Positions 57,841 through 64,000 of a stretch of 64,000 nucleotides of DNA are shown here, piece by piece. The notes beneath the pieces were generated by a model that was given only the letters and a program-made list of their open reading frames with translations, was not told the DNA's origin and did not search any database. Source of the stretch: Desarmillaria ectypa (taxonomy: Eukaryota > Basidiomycota > Agaricomycetes > Agaricales > Physalacriaceae); assembly GCA_030407005.1 (NCBI GenBank), contig JAUDYN010000003.1, positions 3,224,001-3,288,000 of the forward strand. The letters run 5' to 3'. A program made the position numbers and the translations under genes. Numbering within the stretch: position 1 is the first letter of the stretch; the number at the start of each line of letters is the position of its first letter.

Positions 57841-58207
57841 ATGTAAAGTGGAGTACTGATTAAGCCAGATGTGAAATGAGGCACCACCACAGGCCTGCGT
57901 AAAGTATGACGCATTGCCGCGGAAGCAATTATCCAAATACGAAGGAAGTAATCAGAAGCCCGCCCAACTGAAAAGAGTGTGGACCGTACCAAATAATGAT
58001 GCAAACACAAAGACAATGGTCGGATTAGGGAAGAGAACAGCTCAATGTAATCATGCAGGAAAATAAGTAATCAAAGAATTCAATTACTGGTACAGACGAT
58101 AACTCTCAAAACGATGATATCCTCAAGTTCGAAGAGAAAAAATACAAGGAAATAATTTACGTGTGAAGAAGAATTCGACGTGAAGAAAACACAAAGATAT
58201 AGGTGGC
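57841..58207. other. No gene recognised
   Basis: About 370 bases outside the arm; A/T-rich, with only short ORFs. Confidence 0.35.
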
Positions 58208-58595
58208 CTAGATCATGCCCTCTCGGGATGCAATGACAACTGGTGGCGGCCTGTCCCTTATGCTACCCGACGTACCCGACCGTAAGGGAGATGCACTGGG
58301 AGGCGGGGATCGTGTCCGCCTAGGAAGTGGGGATGCTAAAGGAACGGGGGGAACTGGAGCCGAGAGCGGTGGCGTGCTGGTACTATATGTAGGCATTGCG
58401 GATGACAAGGGTGTGCGGGCACGAGGAAGAGCGGGTATGGGAGGCATTTCGTGGTGTCGACTGCTGTGGTTGTTGCACCAGAGGACGTATAGATGATGAT
58501 GACTGTGTCATGGCTGAACTTGCGCTCGGTGTAGGAGAACACCGGATAACGGAGGATATGAGTGAGGGGGACATTTTGGACGAGGACTTGAACAA
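58208..58595 (-). CDS. Short Pro/Ser-rich hypothetical ORF under a FunK1-like promoter fragment
   Basis: Two overlapping minus-strand frames: one from 58595 (MFKSSSKMSPSLISSV then RPLVQQPQQSTPRN), the other from 58447 (MPPIPALPRARTPLSSAMPT then a PPLSAPVPPVPLASPLPRRT run) to a stop at 58208. They do not join without a 1-base shift or a small intron. Low-complexity composition. It lies where the FunK1 coding region would start relative to the shared promoter block, so it may be what remains of a third FunK1-type locus, or an unrelated gene that captured the promoter. Not recognised. Confidence 0.3.
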
Positions 58596-58680
58596 TGTAG
58601 AACGAGATCAAAAGAAGACTTTCAGTTCGCGAATGGTGAGGTGATCACGTGCTAACATAAGGGCAGGCAAATTCAGTGAC
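58596..58680 (-). repeat. Third, diverged copy of the FunK1 promoter block
   Basis: AATGTAGAACGAGATCAAAAGAAG and, further up, CACGTG (58646-58651) with ACATAAGGGCAGGC, parallel AATGTAGAGTGAGGTCAAAAG and CACGTG...ACATAAGGGCAGGC at 57570-57655. Same order and spacing. Confidence 0.6.
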
Positions 58681-59161
58681 TTTGAACGCGGTAGCTGTAC
58701 ACAAATATTATGTGACTCATTTAGTCCTATCGAGACTCGCGGTGACCAGGAATTTGCGCAAGGCCCTGCATTGACACGCGTGCAAGATTAGGTTTCACAG
58801 CCAGCAACGGCACGGCTGAGCCGTTGTTATTTTTCATTATTTTTATTTTTACTGATCATTTTTACCTCCCTACTTTGGTTTCGTACCGCGACCATCCACG
58901 TATTGACCCCCAGAATATACGTTCGTTTGAGCCACTACCATCACGTTCTCTGCCTGCTGACGTCTATCCCCAACAACACGCATTACACCTCTCACACCAT
59001 TTTGGGGGAGTACATTCGCTGGATATTGTCTGGACTAATCACTTGTGTGTTTGTTCTCTGCTTGCAAGAACTTTTCTGTTTCAAGGAGGAGACAAGGAAC
59101 TAAGTCAAAGTGAATGTCACGGTGTTTACATTCATGTAAATCATACAGCGATAGCTATTTC
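58681..59161. other. No gene recognised
   Basis: About 480 bases, T-rich, containing the probable 3'UTR of the sugar transporter. Plus-strand ORFs here lack motifs. Confidence 0.35.
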
Positions 59162-61684
59162 TTAAGCCGAACCCTTTTCATCAACCTTAGCCTCAAAACG
59201 TTCCGAGGCCTGGTTATCATGCATGTGGTCAAGCAAATGTGGTTTCCATGATGGACTGTTCCATGGCTTAACACCAGAGCGATACATCTCATCAACCTAA
59301 AAACGGTGATCAGAACAATCCTCAGGGTGAGATGTGCGAACCGTATACCTCCTCCAGACTGAGGCCCTTGGTCTCGGGAATGAGTAAATATACGTAGCCA
59401 TATCCTGAATAAATGGAATGACTCTTTGACGAATATCATAGTACAGTATGCGCGTACCGAAGACCAGCATGCCGAAAAATATCAATAGAATGAGAGGGCC
59501 GATGCTGGCGGACAACAATTTTAGATATGTTCAGGAATAGATGACTCGGCACGCACTCATTTGCGATTCGCGGCGCGAAGAATGAGAGCAAGAAGTTCCA
59601 TAGCCAATTCGTGGCACTTCCTAGTGCTATGGCTTTGGGCCGAACTCGAAGGGGAAAAGATTCACCGAGGTATACCCACCTAGTATCAAGTCTATATATG
59701 CTATCGTCATGGAATTCGTGAACGTACGGAACTGGTCCCCAGAAGACGGCGAAGGAGAAAACGTGTAGAATTGCGAATGCGATCAGTGTATCGCCTGTGA
59801 AAGGCCAGGTTTCAATCATGGACTGCAACAAGATGAATAAAAAGAACGTTACCTCCTTGTTTATTCCGCTGGGTCAACTGGTCCGTTGGGGTCCCCGATG
59901 GTGCGAGAGTGAAGTGGCCGACAAGTCCTGCCTAAAAAATTGGTATGATTTGGTTTCTCATCGCTCGCTGCTGAAGATATACGAACTATGAGGGAACAAA
60001 TGGCTTCCAACACGGAACCAACAAGAAGGGACTGTCATGCGAATGTCAACGTTTCGTTTCACGAACGAAATCATATACAACTCACACGACGGCGACCCCA
60101 CGCTTCAATTAGATACTACGCGTCGAAGATCCATTTGAGTTCCATGTATATAAAGGGTCAAGGTTGAGAGCTCACCAGAGCGGGAATGGTACCTGCAACG
60201 GAAACCGCTCCTAGGATAGTCTGAATAACATAAGGGGAAAGTCTGGGAAATGTAAGGCTCAGCCCAAGACAACAATAATTTTCACGTACTCAGTTCCAGC
60301 ACTCTGGAAAAATGTATCTCCATAATAATCTATAGATGATAAATCAGATTGTCAGCTCCCTGTCAGATCGGAAAACGAAATCTTACAGTAAAAGTTCTGC
60401 CCATTGAGCTGTTGAATAAATTGCAGCATCATGCCATTCATTGTACGTTTCCACAGCGCATTTCTCGTTGAGAAACATTCGAGCCATGTTGCCTTCCCGT
60501 TCTCGTTCTCGGCTCTGATACTGAACATTAGTTCTTCGACCGTCTCTTCGGTAAGAGGATCGTCTAAGGGGACGCTATTTAGTTCAGCAATGACTTTTCG
60601 AGCTTCCTCAATTCGATCTGTGCCCAAAAGATGCCGACTAGAGGAGATCAGCGCCACCAAGCTGATACTAGCGACACGGACGTACGGTGACTCAGGTAGG
60701 AAGAAGATTCCAGACAAGATAATCAGACCCCAAAGCATTTGAAGACCGACCGGGATACGCCAAGATGCGGAACCAGAAATTGTATGTGTGCCAAGATCGA
60801 TAACGTAGCTGATGAATATACTGGAAGTAGATGTTGTTCAAGACATGAGAGGAGTAAAATAGTGCAGTAACCTACCCCATAATGATTTGTAGTTGATATA
60901 ACACCAGTAGCATACCTCGCAATGCCTTGGGAGCTGTCTCTCCATTATACAATCTATATCCCACTAGTACATAAGACTGCACTGTTAAAAATGCGAACAA
61001 CGTACGGGACAATAGCTGACATAGCCCCAACGCCAAGACCTGCAATAAAGCGGCCAGCCGAAATTTGGACGATAGACGTTGTCGTCCCAGTCTGTATGGC
61101 GGTCCCGACCGTGAACTAGGAAAGAGCGAGTAAACCATTAGTATTATTTACAGGACATCGCTGGATAGAATCTTACAATAGCAGCCCAGATGAGGATAGA
61201 ACCGCGACGGCCGAATCTATCAGATGTGAAAGCTTGTGCCAAGGCACCACTATAAATATATTAGTAGCGCACTGAGCGTGGAGCACATAATAAACCCTAC
61301 ACAAATGTTCCCGCCGACAGGAGGGATGTGATAATGGACTGCCGATTGCTGTCTAAGATGTATTCTCCAGGGTTTGCGGTATCGGGATAACCAAAACGAC
61401 GTATAAAATCAGGCATGATCAGACATCCTCTATAACAACGTAACATGTGAGCTCGATTATAGATGTAACCCCAGGAATGCTGACGAGACGACTCCAATAT
61501 CGTATCCGAATAGAAAGCCTAGCAAAAGGGATGTTCATAGTTTCCGACTGTGGTGTAAGTATCGGCTTACCTCCTACAGGATCATCAGTAGGTACTAGCC
61601 TCGAACCCAATAAGTTAACATACCAAACGCAACGAAAATGGCGAGCAGAATAGCCCGTTTGTTGGTTGGCACTGCTTTAACCAT
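59162..61684 (-). CDS. MFS sugar transporter (hexose/quinate type)
   Basis: Twelve-TM proton-coupled sugar porter. The Met at 61684 gives MVKAVPTNKRAILLAIFVAF; exon 2 gives GFLFGYDIGVVSSAF (the GYDxG motif of TM1), then MPDFIRRFGYPDTANPGEYI, GALAQAFTSDRFGRRGSILI (the DRFGRR loop), AGRFIAGLGVGAMSAIVP, LYNGETAPKALRGMLLVLYQ, IPVGLQMLWGLIILSGIFFL with PESP, and KRTMNGMMLQFIQQLNGQNF (QQLNGQN). After a cluster of small exons (YLIEAWGRRR; SLLVGSVLEAICSLI; AGLVGHFTLAPSG) come SMIETWPFTGDTLIAFAILH, WVYLGESFPLRVRPKAIALG, IGPLILLIFFGMLVFG and PETKGLSLEEVDEMYRSG. The C-tail is cytosolic and acidic/basic mixed. The stop is at 59162. Substrate not predictable. Confidence 0.88.
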
Positions 61685-62603
61685 GAATAATTTCGTTAGA
61701 CAAAACGCCAGGGGAAAGAAGGATCATGAGAACCTAGATTTATAATGTTCTCGAAGACTGGGGCCGGGGCCAATAAGCGATACCGGTCTCGCAGAAGTTC
61801 GGTCGTTATGCTGGAGAACCAAAGTCATCTGATGGTGTAGCATGCACACGGTCCGCCCGACGGTCCGTTGTCTGTATACTTGGAGTGATCTGAAATGTTT
61901 TTTTTAGCTCCGTAACACCACTTCCACCACGCGGAAGGTGACAAAAGAAGCAAAACTGATTGAAATGGTATCATATGGCCAAGCCAGAGCTAAAAGAAGA
62001 TTTCTTTCAAGTCAGCAGATGAGCAATTTGGCAGCATTTTTCCGACCAAGATAATGCACTGTTTAGACAAAGCAGGCATGCGAACATTACGAAGGACAAA
62101 GATTCCGGCGCCATGGATGGTGTGGAAGACGAAAGTGATGGTAGCTATGTTTGCTTACAATGTGCTTTAAATATTTTATGCGGCGCCAATGCTTCGTGAG
62201 GTGTGAGTTTGTCCGGGGGGCCACTAATACTGTTTTACCAGGGTTTTCAAGTTCTACTGCGGGCTTGTTCCAAGTGCGTAAGCTCGGATTGAGGGGTGTG
62301 TGTAAGTGGTTTAGCGAGTGGAGGGATATTGTAGTGCCGCTTCTTGTACACTTGCGTCCGACGTGCCCAAACGGTACCGTGCCGTGTAATGATGATGATG
62401 ATGGTATGCACAGCCACAATATGACGTCTGTAGGTGCCAATGGTTTTGGATTTTCACCACGTCGTCACTTTCAATGTTTCTCCCATTCTTCATCGTATAT
62501 TCGTTTACTTTTCTATACAGGTGTGAATATTTTTTCAACAGGAAAAATCAACTGACACTATATCCATGTAAGCCTATGGTATAAATGCATCAGCGGCAAC
62601 TGG
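61685..62603. other. No gene recognised
   Basis: About 920 bases: promoter of the transporter plus unassigned DNA. A plus-strand ORF at 62151-62555 has no recognisable motif. Confidence 0.35.
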
Positions 62604-63443
62604 TTGGATGTCACCATCGCCAATATGTATTTTACCGGACATTTTCCAAGACTTTCAAATCCTAGAATAGGATTATTGAAGATCCTTGGCTACGAATATC
62701 GGGACGATGCTTGCCATGTTTCTATCGCTGAGCTAGACATTACCTTCTGGATCTTCCCGCAATCGTTACGCTTTACGTCTGGTTCTCTCGCAACCGTGGA
62801 GATACATGATTTTCGGGTCCACGTTTTCTCATCCTCAAAAACACCAGTATGGCTACAGAGACTGCGTCAAAACCTTATCTTCACTGTTCTTAATTGCCAC
62901 ACCGTTCGTCTAGACGATATTCTCACAGAAGTCGTTCTCAACGACGAAAGCGACGAAACTAGAATATCAGGCTATTCTAATCAGTGGCAGATCCACAATG
63001 CTTTTAATCAACGGATGTATGCTTTCGGTCGACTGGACGTCCAATTGCGTCGTAATTGGCTGGATGATCATGGATCATTGGCATTTATTGCGAGGGAGTG
63101 TAGATGGATCAAGCTTCCTACATTGCAGCAGAGCGAGTCTCGTTGGCAGTTGAGTCCCTATCAGCACCTGAATCTTAACTATCCTGAATAAGCTTCGTCT
63201 AGGTATTTGCCTTATCGCATCATCTCTTTATTTCCCAAAATTTATGACCCAATATCCACCGTCGACATCTACATATCTCGGACAGACATCACCTTTGATT
63301 ATTTCCGTATAAGAGATGTTGAATTATTTCGTCAAGGGGCCATCATGTTCAATCTGAACGTTGAAAAGTTGCGGCAAAGAGGATCGCTGGAGAGCTTCAC
63401 TTGGGACGCCTTCATAGATACTCTAGTACGAACTTGTATGTGA
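62604..63443 (+). CDS. Possible truncated bridge-like lipid-transfer protein (FMP27-like) fragment
   Basis: A long open frame from 62604 reads DVTIANMYFTGHFPRLSNPR, DITFWIFPQSLRFTSGSLAT, VEIHDFRVHVFSSSKTPVWL, LIFTVLNCHTVRLDDILTEV and RMYAFGRLDVQLRRNWLDDH to a stop at 63191. A second exon-like frame at 63207-63443 gives PKIYDPISTVDIYISRTDIT and FDYFRIRDVELFRQGAIMFN. The alternating beta-strand pattern and phrases like VEIHDFRVHVF suggest the N-terminal part of an FMP27/BLTP2-type protein, which would normally exceed 2,000 residues. Only about 270 residues are here and the next gene starts at once on the other strand. So either a truncated pseudogene or an unrelated short family. I am not sure of this identification. 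Confidence 0.3.
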
Positions 63444-63692
63444 TATAGACGATACAACAGGATTACGGAAATAGTATGAGGCTCTATAATACAACGAATA
63501 AATGATAGAAAGATAGAAAATAAAATTTAAATACATAAGGTCCCACGAGCTCAAAAAGTAGAGTGGTATATGCTGCCAGCGGCAGACGAGGCGTTGTGGA
63601 ACATCCGACCCGCTAGCAATGGAGTATCAAAATAGCTCACTCGGCGCCTTAGGCCCGTAGAATTCAAACCGTGTTATTTTCCGACACGCGCT
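63444..63692. other. Convergent 3' intergenic region
   Basis: About 250 bases, A/T-rich (AATAAATGATAG, AAATAAAATTTAAATAC), plausible 3'-end signals. Confidence 0.4.
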
Positions 63693-64000
63693 TTACCTCG
63701 ACAGCCCTGTCAAATGAGTACCTGCGTCGTTTGAGCTCCCGACATCGACCGGATACAACTCCATACTGAGTTTTTGAAGAGGGCTGTCCTTCATCGCTGA
63801 ATGACGGGACATAGTCCTTCTATCGGTCCAGCTGGAGAATCGATCCGGATCTTCTTGCGGTGATAGTTCAGCAGAGGCGGTCATGGAGAGGCGGTTTTCT
63901 GGCGGAGGCGAGACGAGTGGGGTTGAACGGCGCCTTTCTGAGATTGTCGTACCTGGTAATAGTGAAGATACTCGTTCTAAAGGTGATGAAATGGTTTGGG
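63693..64000 (-). CDS. 3' end of an unknown gene, cut by the window edge
   Basis: The minus strand is open from the right edge to the stop at 63693: SSPLERVSSLLPGTTISERR, STPLVSPPPENRLSMTASAE, QEDPDRFSSWTDRRTMSRHS, ending GTHLTGLSR. The Ser/Pro/Arg-rich composition suggests a disordered C-terminal tail. The Met at 63884 is probably internal, since the frame continues upstream. Family unknown. Confidence 0.5.
   Translation of the reverse strand, partial: QTISSPLERVSSLLPGTTISERRRSTPLVSPPPENRLSMTASAELSPQEDPDRFSSWTDRRTMSRHSAMKDSPLQKLSMELYPVDVGSSNDAGTHLTGLSR

Noticed and set aside
1..64000. CRISPR arrays, bacterial operons, ribosome binding sites.
   Set aside because: The window is eukaryotic: spliced genes throughout, with no regularly spaced short direct repeats.
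1..64000. tRNA or rRNA genes.
   Set aside because: I saw no convincing A-box/B-box pair with a foldable cloverleaf and no rRNA-like conserved stretch; a tRNAscan run could still find one.

Overview
The window looks like nuclear DNA of a mushroom-forming basidiomycete (Agaricomycetes). The genes are split by many short GT-AG introns of about 50-65 bases. The gene families are typical of agarics: FunK1-type protein kinases, a DUF6593-like protein, a GH128 (Asl1-like) glucanase, a GMC oxidoreductase and C2H2 zinc-finger families. The lineage is my inference; the exon structures below were read from the sequence by hand and have not been checked against transcripts or databases.

Layout. Bases 1-4020 hold two housekeeping genes, tail to tail: the pseudokinase-fold AMPylase SelO (+) and the Ndfip/BSD2 membrane adaptor (-). 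Bases 4.0-14.5 kb are accessory: an intact GMC oxidoreductase (-), remnants of an MSS51 C-terminal-like family, a broken C2H2 gene, FunK1 kinase copy A (+) and a broken copy of the GMC 3' end. Bases 14.7-19.3 kb hold a decayed GH51 arabinofuranosidase (+) and a GH128 glucanase (-). Bases 20.5-24 kb hold a putative 7-TM protein and more MSS51-like debris. Bases 24.8-46.2 kb are a conserved core: UBP2-like ubiquitin protease (-), zeta-crystallin-like quinone reductase (-), ribonucleotide reductase small subunit (+), CorA magnesium transporter (-), copper amine oxidase (+), DUF6593-like protein (-), C2H2 protein (-) and plasma-membrane-type syntaxin (+). Bases 46.7-58 kb are accessory again: a C2H2 paralogue with a nonsense codon, LTR-like insertions, an apparently intact GH51 gene (-), GMC and MSS51 fragments, and FunK1 copy B (-). 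Bases 59-64 kb hold an MFS sugar transporter (-), a possible truncated lipid-transfer-protein fragment (+) and the 3' end of an unknown gene (-).

The most striking feature is a large inverted segmental duplication. The block FunK1 - GMC fragment - GH51 at about 10.35-17.69 kb reappears in reverse orientation at about 57.84-49.76 kb, enclosing about 32 kb of conserved genes. The two arms have evolved differently. GH51-A carries two in-frame stop codons and a damaged acid/base motif, while GH51-B reads open. The two FunK1 genes are almost identical except for one sharply bounded divergent patch near the C-terminus. The right arm has two LTR-like insertions (207 and 173 bp) with perfect 5-bp target duplications, and the left arm keeps both unoccupied target sites. 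A second 207-bp copy, with a different target duplication, lies on the other side of GH51-B. The arms therefore give a relative order of events: duplication first, then element insertion.
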